From G965205725 sp965205725 (GTDB lineage: Bacteria; Pseudomonadota; Gammaproteobacteria; Pseudomonadales; Halieaceae), in NCBI GenBank assembly GCA_965205725.1, contig OZ242189.1, positions 1 through 64,000 of the forward strand: 64,000 nt of DNA, written 5' to 3'. Both the position numbers and the translations under genes were made by a program. The notes under the pieces were generated by a model. It saw nothing but the letters and a program-made list of their open reading frames with translations. It was not told the origin of the DNA and searched no databases. Below, piece by piece: positions 17,614 to 25,499 of the stretch; the first letter of the stretch is position 1; each line of letters opens with the position of its first letter.

Positions 17614-18276
17614 GTGTTTACTGGAATTATTCAGGCTGTTGGCGAAATCGCGGCAATGCAGCCCCGCGGTGGCGATATGCGGCTGCGTATTCGCACAGGT
17701 AAGCTGGACCTGGCCGATGTGCAAGTGGGCGATTCAATGTGTACCAGCGGCGTCTGCCTGACTGTAACGGAGTTGCCGGGTGACGGCTACTGGTGCGATG
17801 TGAGTAATGAAACTCTGGCGCTTTCAACCCTGGGAAGGCTAACGACTGGCTCGCCGGTTAATCTGGAAAAATCCCTGACCCCGCAATCGCGGCTGGGGGG
17901 GCATATTGTATCGGGCCATGTGGATGGCGTGGGAGAGGTGGTCAGTTTTGCGGCAGATGGCCGTTCCATGCGCTGGGTCATGCGGGCGCCAGTTGAGCTG
18001 GCCAAATATGTCGCCGCCAAGGGCTCTGTGTGTGTGGATGGCACCAGCCTGACGGTCAATGCGGTGAATGGCCGGGAGTTTGACTTGAACCTTATTCCCC
18101 AATCCATGGCCGAGACTATTTTTGCCAGCTACCGGGTTGGCAGCCCATTCAATATGGAAGTCGATGTGATTGCTCGCTATCTTGAGCGCTTGTTGCAAGG
18201 CAGGGATGCAGCTAACCCGGACGCGCCTGGCCCGGCGGAAGGTCTGCTGGCGGAACGCGGATTTAAGGGTCTCTAA
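17614..18276 (+). CDS. ribE: Riboflavin synthase alpha subunit
   Basis: Converts two 6,7-dimethyl-8-ribityllumazine molecules to riboflavin plus the pyrimidinedione. The start is GTG at 17614, which gives the canonical N terminus MFTGIIQAVGEI. The 220-residue protein contains two lumazine-binding repeats. The first includes GDSMCTSGVCLTV (about 34-46), the second begins SGHVDGVGEV (about 101) and includes GSVCVDGTSLTVN (about 133-145). The stop codon is followed at once by a 164-bp MITE-like insertion that separates it from ribBA. Confidence 0.96.
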   Translation: MFTGIIQAVGEIAAMQPRGGDMRLRIRTGKLDLADVQVGDSMCTSGVCLTVTELPGDGYWCDVSNETLALSTLGRLTTGSPVNLEKSLTPQSRLGGHIVSGHVDGVGEVVSFAADGRSMRWVMRAPVELAKYVAAKGSVCVDGTSLTVNAVNGREFDLNLIPQSMAETIFASYRVGSPFNMEVDVIARYLERLLQGRDAANPDAPGPAEGLLAERGFKGL

Positions 18277-18279
18277 ATA

Positions 18280-18443
18280 TGAGACCTTTGCACGGAAGAT
18301 GATGTCGCTTTCAGGCCAGGCAAAAACGCACGGAATGAGGGAGTTTATGGGTATAAATGACCGATTGAGTACGATTTTACCAACAGTAGGCGCTTTTAGG
18401 CGACGCAGCATGCCGGTGAAATGGCTTTCGTGCAAAGGTCTCA
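18280..18443. mobile_element. MITE-like element, copy 1 (164 bp)
   Basis: Ends TGAGACCTTTGCACGGAAG and the inverted CTTTCGTGCAAAGGTCTCA form imperfect terminal inverted repeats of about 28 bp. The core has no credible gene. It is near-identical to an inverted copy at 21438-21601 and to a shortened copy at 56736-56877. It starts 3 bp after the ribE stop. Direct-repeat flanks are unclear here (ATA/AAT). Confidence 0.85.
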
Positions 18444-18461
18444 AATGGATAGCAACGCATA

Positions 18462-19574
18462 ATGAAGCTAAATACCGTCGCAGAAATCATCGCTGACGTG
18501 CGCCAGGGTCGCAGGGTTGTGTTGCTGGATGACCATGAAGACAATAACCACAACGAAGGCGTGGTGATGATGGCTGCGGAGCATGTTGGGGCCGATGATG
18601 TCAACTTCATGGCGCGGCAGGCAAAGGGCCTGGTGTGCCTTGCTCTGACTGCCCAGCGCTGTCAGTTGCTGGGTTTGCCGCCTATGGCAGACGACCCCTC
18701 GGGCGAAAAATCTAACTTCACCGTTTCCATTGAAGCCCGCGAGGGCATTACTACCGGTATTTCAGCGGCCGACCGCGCCCGCACCATTCAGGTGGCGGTT
18801 AGCCCGACCACGGTCGCTGAAGATATTGTGCAGCCAGGCCATATTTTTCCGCTGACTTCGGTTCCCGGCGGCGTGCTGACCAGGGCTGGCCACACAGAGG
18901 CGGCATCTGATTATGCCAGGCTTGCCGGTTTACAGGCAGCGGCGATGATAGCGGATATCCTCACCCCGGCGGGCACTCTGGCCAATGCTGCGGAACTGGT
19001 CAGTTTTGCAGACCAGCACCATTTAAAAATAGGCTCCGTTGCGGATTTGATTCACTTTCGGGTGATGAGCGAGCGCACCATTCGCAAGGTACGCGAAGGT
19101 GTGATTCAAACCCGGTTTGGTGAATTTCAAGTGTCAGCCTACCGTGACCAGAATACAGATGAGGTTCATTTGGCACTGCATCGTGGGGCTATTCAGGCAC
19201 AGGAACCGACCCTGGTGCGGGTGCATGTGCAATCGGCAGTCAGGGATATGCTGTTGGCAGAGGCGCCGGATCGCCCAAGCTGGAGCGTAAGTAAATGTTT
19301 ACAAACTGTTGCCGGGGCAGGCTCCGGCGTTGTGGTGTTGCTGGCTTACCGGGAAACTGCCGATCAATTACTGCACAGTGTTGATATCGCGCTGGGCAGT
19401 ACCGACGTGCAGCCGGTGGGTGGTGAAAATGCCGACACCTATATGACGGTGGGGCTGGGTTCACAGATATTGCGCGACCTGGGGGTGGGTAAGATTCGCT
19501 TGATGGGCGCGCCAATAAAGTACAATGCGATCTCTGGATTTGATCTGGAAGTCACGGAATACGTTTCTCCGTAA
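18462..19574 (+). CDS. ribBA: RibBA-like fusion (DHBP synthase domain plus GTP cyclohydrolase II-like domain), probably inactive in both halves
   Basis: The order and the two-domain, 370-residue architecture match RibBA/RibBX of Proteobacteria. In the N-terminal DHBP synthase domain the substrate-binding parts are kept (FTVSIEAREGITTGISAADR, QPGHIFPL, RAGHTEA). The acidic catalytic loop, normally DDEDRENEGD, reads DDHEDNNHNEGV: two residues longer and lacking the Arg-Glu pair and the final Asp. The usual CEIMNDDG segment reads ADILTPAG. The C-terminal domain (from about residue 225) lacks the cysteine zinc site and RQEGRG motif of GTP cyclohydrolase II. Loss of the second activity is known for RibBX proteins; loss of the first is my inference. 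It is preceded by the MITE and followed 11 bp later by ribH. Confidence 0.85.
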   Translation: MKLNTVAEIIADVRQGRRVVLLDDHEDNNHNEGVVMMAAEHVGADDVNFMARQAKGLVCLALTAQRCQLLGLPPMADDPSGEKSNFTVSIEAREGITTGISAADRARTIQVAVSPTTVAEDIVQPGHIFPLTSVPGGVLTRAGHTEAASDYARLAGLQAAAMIADILTPAGTLANAAELVSFADQHHLKIGSVADLIHFRVMSERTIRKVREGVIQTRFGEFQVSAYRDQNTDEVHLALHRGAIQAQEPTLVRVHVQSAVRDMLLAEAPDRPSWSVSKCLQTVAGAGSGVVVLLAYRETADQLLHSVDIALGSTDVQPVGGENADTYMTVGLGSQILRDLGVGKIRLMGAPIKYNAISGFDLEVTEYVSP

Positions 19575-19585
19575 GGAATATAGCC

Positions 19586-20053
19586 ATGAGTATTAAAACC
19601 ATTGCAGGACACTGCACAGCCCCCTCGGGAAAATTCGCCCTGATCGTAGGCCGCTGGAACAGCTTTATCGTTGAGCATTTGAAGGAGGGCGCCATTGATA
19701 CCCTGCGCCGCCACGGGGTCAGTGATGACAATATCACCGTCATATACGCGCCGGGTGCCTTTGAAATTCCACTGGTGTGTAAAAAGGCGGCGGGTTCCGG
19801 TCAGTACGCTGCATTGATTGCCCTGGGTGCGGTTATACGCGGAGGTACCCCGCATTTTGAATATGTGGCTGGCGAATGCGTGAAGGGTTTGTCGCAGGTG
19901 ATCAATGACTATGGTTTGCCGGTCGCGTTTGGCGTGTTAACGGTGGATACAATAGAGCAGGCCATTGAGCGCTCTGGTACCAAGGCAGGCAATAAGGGTG
20001 AGGAAGCTGCCCTGTCTGCCCTGGAAATGGTTTCGCTGCTGTCGCAAATTTAA
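19586..20053 (+). CDS. ribH: 6,7-dimethyl-8-ribityllumazine synthase
   Basis: Condenses 5-amino-6-ribitylaminouracil with 3,4-dihydroxy-2-butanone 4-phosphate to give lumazine, forming a capsid-like or pentameric complex. It is 155 residues. Motifs in order are FALIVGRWNSFI, YAPGAFEIPL, the active-site region IRGGTPHFEYV with its histidine, and FGVLTVDTIEQAIERSG. AAGGAA precedes the ATG. Its stop overlaps the nusB start (TAATG), which indicates translational coupling. Confidence 0.97.
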   Translation: MSIKTIAGHCTAPSGKFALIVGRWNSFIVEHLKEGAIDTLRRHGVSDDNITVIYAPGAFEIPLVCKKAAGSGQYAALIALGAVIRGGTPHFEYVAGECVKGLSQVINDYGLPVAFGVLTVDTIEQAIERSGTKAGNKGEEAALSALEMVSLLSQI

Positions 20054-20514
20054 TGGCAGAACCCAAACACAAGCCACTGGGCGCCAGGCGTCACAAGGCT
20101 CGCCACTACGCGATGCAGGCCCTGTATCAATGGTATATGGCCGAGTCGACTCTGGCTGATATTGAGGCCGAATTTCGCGACGAATACGATTTTAAAAAAG
20201 TCGACGGCGAGTATTTTCATGCCCTGTTGCATGAAGTGCCTGCCAGGCTTGATGATATTGAAGCCGCCTATTCATCCTGTCTGGTTGCAAGAGGCATTGA
20301 AGAGCTGGGCCCGGTGGAGCGCGCACTGCTTCGCCTGAGTACCTACGAGTTGATGGAGCGTCTTGATGTTCCCTACAAAGTGGTCATCAATGAAGCAGTG
20401 ACTCTGGCGAAAAAATTTGGTGCCCAGGACAGCCATAAATTTATCAATGGTGTTCTCGATCAGGTGGCGCGCCAGTTGCGCCAGGTGGAAGTCAACGCCG
20501 CCAGCGCCGCCTAG
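20053..20514 (+). CDS. nusB: Transcription antitermination factor NusB
   Basis: RNA-binding partner of NusE/S10 in antitermination complexes. The 153-residue protein starts with the typical segment RHKARHYAMQALYQW, then an all-helical domain ending EAVTLAKKFGAQDSHKFINGVLD, the family's C-terminal signature. The N-terminal ATG overlaps the ribH stop. The ribH-nusB-thiL order is the common proteobacterial arrangement. Confidence 0.97.
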   Translation: MAEPKHKPLGARRHKARHYAMQALYQWYMAESTLADIEAEFRDEYDFKKVDGEYFHALLHEVPARLDDIEAAYSSCLVARGIEELGPVERALLRLSTYELMERLDVPYKVVINEAVTLAKKFGAQDSHKFINGVLDQVARQLRQVEVNAASAA

Positions 20515-20528
20515 TGTCGCTGCGTCCC

Positions 20529-21428
20529 ATGAGTCGTGAATTCGCACTGATAGAACAATACTTTGCGCCGCTGTCGCCAAAAATTGGAGACGACTGCGCG
20601 GCCATTGATATTCCCCCGGACAAGCGCCTGGTCACCTCGGTGGACACACTGGTTGCAGGCACCCATTTCTATGCGGATGCACCGCCTGATCAAGTCGCCT
20701 ACCGCGCGGTGGCAACGGCATTGAGTGATCTGGCGGCGGCGGGTGCGCAGCCCCTGTGCTGTACTTTGGCGCTGACCCTGCCAGAGGCCAGGCAAAGCTG
20801 GCTGCGCCAATTTACCCAGGGTTTGTCAGAGGCGCTGGCAGCATTTCATCTGCAACTGATAGGCGGCGATACCACTCAGGGACCTTTGACGATTACCGTG
20901 CAAGTGTTTGGCGCGGTACCCGGAGATACAATGCTGGAGCGCTCTGGTGCCCGTGTCGGCGACAAGGTTTATGTGAGCGGCCCCGTGGGTGATGCCGCTG
21001 CCGCATTAACTGTTATGAATGGCAACTGGCCGGGTACACCTGAACACAAGGCATACCTGCTGACTCGTTTCTATCGCCCGACACCACGCATTGCGCTGGG
21101 TTTGCAGCTCCTGGATGGCGCCAGCGCAGCCATTGATATCAGCGATGGTTTGCTGGCGGATGCGGCGCATATTGGCAGAGCCAGCGGCGTGAAATTGCAT
21201 ATTGATGAAGACCTGGTGCCATTGTCACCCGCGCTGCAATCGCTGGCAGACCAACGCAGAGCGCGCCAGTGGGCTTTAACCGGCGGCGATGACTATGAAT
21301 TGCTGTTTACCGCAGCGGGCAGCGCTGTACCTGAGAGCTGTGTCTGTATTGGTGAAGTGATAGAGGGTGAAACCGGATACGCCGAAGGCTGGACGCACTT
21401 CTCGAATGAGCTAAATTCTCGACCATAA
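20529..21428 (+). CDS. thiL: Thiamine-monophosphate kinase
   Basis: Phosphorylates thiamine monophosphate to thiamine pyrophosphate. Family signatures are GDDCAAI near the N terminus, SVDTLVAGTHF, IGGDTTQGPLTI, DISDGLLADAAHI and ALTGGDDYELLFTA. The ATG at 20529 (MSREFALIEQYF) fits the family better than the GTG at 20514 that overlaps the nusB stop. The usual partner pgpA does not follow; a MITE copy and ribA lie there instead. Confidence 0.95.
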   Translation: MSREFALIEQYFAPLSPKIGDDCAAIDIPPDKRLVTSVDTLVAGTHFYADAPPDQVAYRAVATALSDLAAAGAQPLCCTLALTLPEARQSWLRQFTQGLSEALAAFHLQLIGGDTTQGPLTITVQVFGAVPGDTMLERSGARVGDKVYVSGPVGDAAAALTVMNGNWPGTPEHKAYLLTRFYRPTPRIALGLQLLDGASAAIDISDGLLADAAHIGRASGVKLHIDEDLVPLSPALQSLADQRRARQWALTGGDDYELLFTAAGSAVPESCVCIGEVIEGETGYAEGWTHFSNELNSRP

Positions 21429-21437
21429 ATTTTAGCG

Positions 21438-21601
21438 TGAGACCTTTGCACGAAAGCCATTTCACCTGCATGCTGCGTCGCCTAAAAGCGCCTACTGTTG
21501 GTAAAATCGTACTCAATCGGTCATTTATAAGCATAAACTCCCTCATTCCGTGCGTTTTTGCCTTGCCTGAAAGTGAAATCATCTTCCGTGCAAAGGTCTC
21601 A
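21438..21601. mobile_element. MITE-like element, copy 2 (164 bp, inverted relative to copy 1)
   Basis: Same length and sequence as 18280-18443 but reversed. It begins 9 bp after the thiL stop. It is flanked by GCG on both sides, a candidate 3-bp target-site duplication. The remaining 21602-21720 before ribA shows nothing I can identify. Confidence 0.87.
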
Positions 21602-21720
21602 GCGTGGCAAAGAGAAAGTGCGCGCACGCAGCAGCAAGAGAAAAACGGAATGTCTAGTTGCATCGGCAACTGCTACACTGCCTCTTCTTGTTTGGCTCCA
21701 TTTTTTGAATAGACGGCACT

Positions 21721-22308
21721 GTGTCAATTAAATACGTAGAATCATCGCGCCTGCCCACCCACTGGGGTGAGTTTGTCATGCACGGTTTTGAAGACAACGA
21801 AACCGATAAGGAGCATGTCATGCTGACCCTGGGCGATGTGGCAGGTGGTGAGCCGCTACTGGCTCGGGTTCACTCCGAGTGTTTGACCGGCGATGCTCTA
21901 TTCAGTCTGCGCTGTGACTGCGGTGAGCAACTGCAAGCGGCGTTCAAGGCAATAGCCGAAGAAGGCCGTGGCGCGCTGCTTTATTTGCGCCAGGAAGGTC
22001 GCGGCATTGGCCTGCTCAATAAAATCAAAGCCTACAAATTACAAGATGCCGGGGCCGATACCGTAGAGGCCAATGAGGCTTTGGGATTTGGCGCAGATCT
22101 GCGTGATTACTCGATTTGTAAGCCCATGCTGGATCATTTAGGCATCGAGAGGGTGCGTTTGATGACCAATAATCCGCGCAAGGTCAAAGCGCTGCAAGAG
22201 CAGGGGGTTAAAGTGGTAGAGCGTGTTGCCCATGCAACACCCCATAACCCCCACAATCAAAGCTATCTGCAAACAAAGGTCGGCAAACTTGGCCATTTGC
22301 CGAGTTAA
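21721..22308 (+). CDS. ribA: GTP cyclohydrolase II
   Basis: Opens the imidazole ring of GTP, the committed step of riboflavin synthesis. The 195-residue protein starts at GTG (MSIKYVESSRLPTHWGEF). It carries the zinc site HSECLTGDALFSLRCDCGEQ (three cysteines, about residues 52-71), the catalytic LRQEGRGIGLLNKIKAY segment and the C-terminal RLMTNNPRKV motif. All expected catalytic residues appear present. It supplies the activity that the RibBA C-terminal domain lacks. It lies downstream of thiL, separated by a MITE copy and about 120 bp. Confidence 0.96.
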   Translation: MSIKYVESSRLPTHWGEFVMHGFEDNETDKEHVMLTLGDVAGGEPLLARVHSECLTGDALFSLRCDCGEQLQAAFKAIAEEGRGALLYLRQEGRGIGLLNKIKAYKLQDAGADTVEANEALGFGADLRDYSICKPMLDHLGIERVRLMTNNPRKVKALQEQGVKVVERVAHATPHNPHNQSYLQTKVGKLGHLPS

Positions 22309-22317
22309 CTCGAACAG

Positions 22318-24010
22318 CCTGAGCCCTGAATTTATGGGACTTCCGGGCTGCTCTTCGCGCTGAGTGCTGTCGTTATTGTCTGCATTGGTATCTGCATTAT
22401 GTATGGGACTTCCGGGCTGCTCTTCGCGCTGAGTGCTGTCGGTGTTATCTGCATTTGATCGGTTCACAAACTCGCCTACGGCTCAAACATGCTCACCGAA
22501 ACATCAAATGCGCCAACACCGCCACAACGCACTCTTTATGCGCTTCAATGCACCCCGCAAGTCCTCTGTTCCGTGAGTGCGGCTCAAAACCGCAAGCCCT
22601 GAGTTTATGGGACTTCCGGGCTGCACTTCGCGCTGAGTGCTGTCGGCGTTGCAAGCCCTGAGTTTATGGTTATGGAACTTCCGGGCTGCTTTTTGCGCTG
22701 AGTGCTGACGTTATTGTCTGCATTTGATCGGTTCACAAACTCGCCTGCGGCTCAGACATGCTCACCGACACATCAAATGCGCCAACACCGCCACAGCGCA
22801 CTCTTTATGCGCTGCAAAGCACCCCGGAAGTCCTCTGCTCCGTGAGTGTCGCCGCAGAAAAACGGTAGGCGGGCGGGTAAGGTTTAATCAGGCGAAACCA
22901 GAGACGAGCGCTGATTCAGCCTGTGGGCGGGTGGGTAAACCTTGAAGGTTTAATCAGGGCACGGTTGCGCAAGCGGGTGTTTTTGAGGCTTTCCGCGAGG
23001 ACTGTTTGAATCCGAATTTTTCTTTTAGGAAAAATCGTTGAGTTCCGCAGCGGTCAAAAACACACGCTGGAGCGTGCCCAAACCGCAAGGCTTACCCACC
23101 TGACCACAACCGCCAAAGCCGACCTCGCCTGCGGTTCAAAACCGCAAGCCCTGAGTTTATGGTTATGGAACTTCCGGGCTGCTTTTCGCGCTGAGTGCTG
23201 TCGTTATTGTCTGCATTGGTATCTGCATTATGTATGGGACTTCCGGGCTGCTTTTTGCGCTGAGTGCTGTCGGTGTTATCTGCATTTGATCGGTTCACAA
23301 ACTCGCCTGCGGCTCAGACATGCTCACCGAAACATCAAATGCGATAACACAGCCACAGCGCACTCTTTATGCGCTTCAATGCACCCCGGAAGTCCTCTGC
23401 TAAACCGCAAGGTTTAGCCAGCCAACCACAGCCGAACTCGACAGCACTTGGCGGGAGAACATGCTCACCGAAACATCAAATGCGCCAACACCGCCACAAC
23501 GCACTCTTTATGCGCTGCAAAGCACCCCGCAAGTCCTCTGTTCCATGAGTGTCGCCGCAGAAAAACGGTGGGCGGGCGGGTAAGGTTTAATCAGGCGAAA
23601 CCATAGACGAGCGCTGATTCCCGGCGCTCCGTAATGTGGGCGGGTGGGTCAATCTTGCAGTTTAATCAGGCGAAGCCACAGACAAGCGCAGATTCAGCCT
23701 GTGGGCGGGTGGGTCAATCTTGCAGTTTAATCAGGCGAAACCAGAGACGAGCGCTGATTCAGCCTGTGGGCGGGTGGGTAAACCTTGAAGGTTTAATCAG
23801 GGCACGGTTGCGCAAGCGGGTGTTTTTGAGGCTTTCCGCGAGGACTGTTTGAATCCGAATTTTTCTTTTAGGAAAAATCGTTGAGTTCCGCAGCGGTCAA
23901 AAACACCCGCTGAAGCGTGCCCAAACCGCAAGGCTTACCCACCTGACCACAACCAACCATACCCGCCACAGCCAACCAAAGCCTGACCAACCCGACCACA
24001 GCCGAGCGCG
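22318..24010. repeat. Right repeat island: inverted copies of the left island units, non-coding
   Basis: Segments of the left island recur here as reverse complements: GATCGGTTCACAAACTCGCC at 22456, 22730 and 23288; the AAAAACGG-GGCGGGCGGGTAAGG-TTTAATCAGGCGAAACC block at 22859 and 23562; and the AATCCGAATTTTTCTTTTAGG hairpin block near 23010 and 23852. Fragments are shuffled and repeated locally, for example the GTGGGCGGGTGGGT segments at 22922, 23636, 23701 and 23766. Short frames that recur on the plus strand match those of the left island and do not look like proteins. Confidence 0.88.
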
Positions 24011-24026
24011 AAGCGTCTTAAAGCGT

Positions 24027-24617
24027 CTATTGGTTCAGGGCTTCTTCTATAAAGTCCAGCCGGTCCTGACCAAAGAACATCTCCTCACCCATAAACAGGG
24101 TTGGTGCTCCAAACACCCCGCGTTCTACGGCTGCTTCGGTAGCGTGAACAAGTTCTGCTTTTACCTCTGGGTCCTGGCTACGCTGCAATAGCCTCTCGGC
24201 ATCGAGCCCGGCCTTTTCAAGGGCACTGACAATAACCTCGGCTTGCCCCATATTTTTCTGCTCAACCCAGACCGCCTGATAAACGGTTGCCACATAGTCC
24301 TCAAGGCAGTCCAGTTGCCGGGCGGCAATTGCCCCTCGCATTAACGCCAGAGTATTGATCGGGAAAAATGGATTTAAATTCAGGGCAACCCCATAGCGTT
24401 TGGCAAAGCGAGGCAGATCATACCGGTTCATGTAGGCGCCTTTGGCCGGAACCGTCACCGGAGAGGAGTTACCGGTTGCTTTGAATACGCCACCCAGCAG
24501 CATGGGCCTGTAGGCCAGTTTTAGCGCGTACTGATTGCGTAATTGTTGCAGGCGCTGGTAGGCCAGGTAGGCCGTGGGGCTACCAAAGTCGAAATAGAAT
24601 TCTACAGTTTTGTCCAT
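24027..24617 (-). CDS. DsbA-fold 2-hydroxychromene-2-carboxylate isomerase-like protein
   Basis: A thioredoxin-fold protein of the kappa-GST/HCCA isomerase group. The start at 24617 (MDKTVEFYFDFGSPTAYLAY) gives 196 residues and fits the family; an upstream in-frame ATG at 24671 would add 18 atypical residues. It has YRPMLLGGVFKATGN and, near the C terminus, GVFGAPTLFMGEEMFFGQDRL, both family-typical. No CxxC motif is present, as expected for the glutathione-using isomerases. It is downstream of the SDR gene on the same strand (about 107 bp) and may be cotranscribed. Real substrate unknown: many members act outside naphthalene catabolism. Confidence 0.88.
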   Translation of the reverse strand: MDKTVEFYFDFGSPTAYLAYQRLQQLRNQYALKLAYRPMLLGGVFKATGNSSPVTVPAKGAYMNRYDLPRFAKRYGVALNLNPFFPINTLALMRGAIAARQLDCLEDYVATVYQAVWVEQKNMGQAEVIVSALEKAGLDAERLLQRSQDPEVKAELVHATEAAVERGVFGAPTLFMGEEMFFGQDRLDFIEEALNQ

Positions 24618-24638
24618 GCCCGGTTCCTGTTTGCCCGT

Positions 24639-24741
24639 GTTCCAGTTCCCTGGTTGATTACCAGTGCTCAAGCCACAATATCATTCATCATGTCAGATTT
24701 TGAAGTTCCAGTTCCCTGGTTAATTACCAGTGCTCAAGCCA
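24639..24741. repeat. 37-bp direct repeat duplicating the 3' end of the SDR gene
   Basis: The segments 24639-24675 and 24705-24741 match with one mismatch (TGGTTGATTACC against TGGTTAATTACC). The second copy includes the last codons and stop of the SDR gene at 24724. The first lies in the intergenic gap before the isomerase-like gene. Confidence 0.9.
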
Positions 24742-25449
24742 GGGGCGAACGTCTAATTCAAAGGTCCAGGCACTGCGCGGTTGCTGATGCAGGCTCAGGT
24801 AGTTCGCCGCCAGGTCCTCTGGATTGACGATGCCGTCCTGGGCCTTAAGTTCGTCAAAATTGCTGAGCATCTGACTGACCCATTGAGTATCGACACCCGC
24901 GTCGATCACCACATGGGCGACATGAATGTTCTGAGGCCCGAGCTCTCGCGCCATACTTTGGGCAAGCGCGCGCAGGCCGTGCTTGGCGCTGGCAAACGCA
25001 GCAAAGCCCGCAGCTCCGCGCATACTGGCGGTAGCGCCGGTAAAAATAATCGTGCCCCGACCGCGTTTAGTCATGTAGCGCGCCGCCTCGCGGCCACTGA
25101 GAAAACCGGCGAAACAGGCCATTTCCCAAATCTTGAGAAATTTTTGCGCGCTGGTGTCGAGAAGGGTCATGGGCACATTGGCACCGACATTGAAAACGAC
25201 CACGGCCAATTCACCAACAGTTTGCTCAATCTCTGCAAACAAGGCCTCAACTGCCTCCTCCTGGCGGGCATCGCAACTGAAGGCGTGGGCGCTATGGCCC
25301 TGAGCGGTGAGTTCCTCAATCAAGGGTGCCAGGTTTTCGCCGTTGCGCCTGGCACCACATACGGCCAGGCCAGCTTGGGCAAACTTGCGCATGATGGCGC
25401 TGCCAATCGCGTCGCCCGCGCCAATCACCAAGGCTACTTGTGCTGCCAT
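24724..25449 (-). CDS. Atypical short-chain dehydrogenase/reductase (Phe in place of catalytic Tyr)
   Basis: The Rossmann-fold protein has 241 residues. A glycine-rich nucleotide loop lies at the N terminus (VIGAGDAIGSA), with NVGAN at the position of the usual NNAG. In the active-site region the YxxxK motif reads FASAK: the lysine is kept but tyrosine is phenylalanine. From memory this resembles the SDR_c10 subgroup, which has the same replacement. Classical dehydrogenase activity is therefore doubtful. It lies 51 bp downstream of the autotransporter gene and upstream of the DsbA-fold gene; substrate unknown. Confidence 0.9.
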   Translation of the reverse strand: MAAQVALVIGAGDAIGSAIMRKFAQAGLAVCGARRNGENLAPLIEELTAQGHSAHAFSCDARQEEAVEALFAEIEQTVGELAVVVFNVGANVPMTLLDTSAQKFLKIWEMACFAGFLSGREAARYMTKRGRGTIIFTGATASMRGAAGFAAFASAKHGLRALAQSMARELGPQNIHVAHVVIDAGVDTQWVSQMLSNFDELKAQDGIVNPEDLAANYLSLHQQPRSAWTFELDVRPWLEHW

Positions 25450-25499
25450 AGCGCGGTTAAAGCCTGACCCTAACCGAACAGCCTGCCCCTGGCCTGAGC

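Noticed and set aside
16400..18480. FMN riboswitch controlling the rib genes.
   Set aside because: I saw no RFN-like conserved core upstream of ribD, ribE, ribBA or ribA by eye. The gaps are too short except for the MITE, which does not resemble it. A covariance-model search would settle this.
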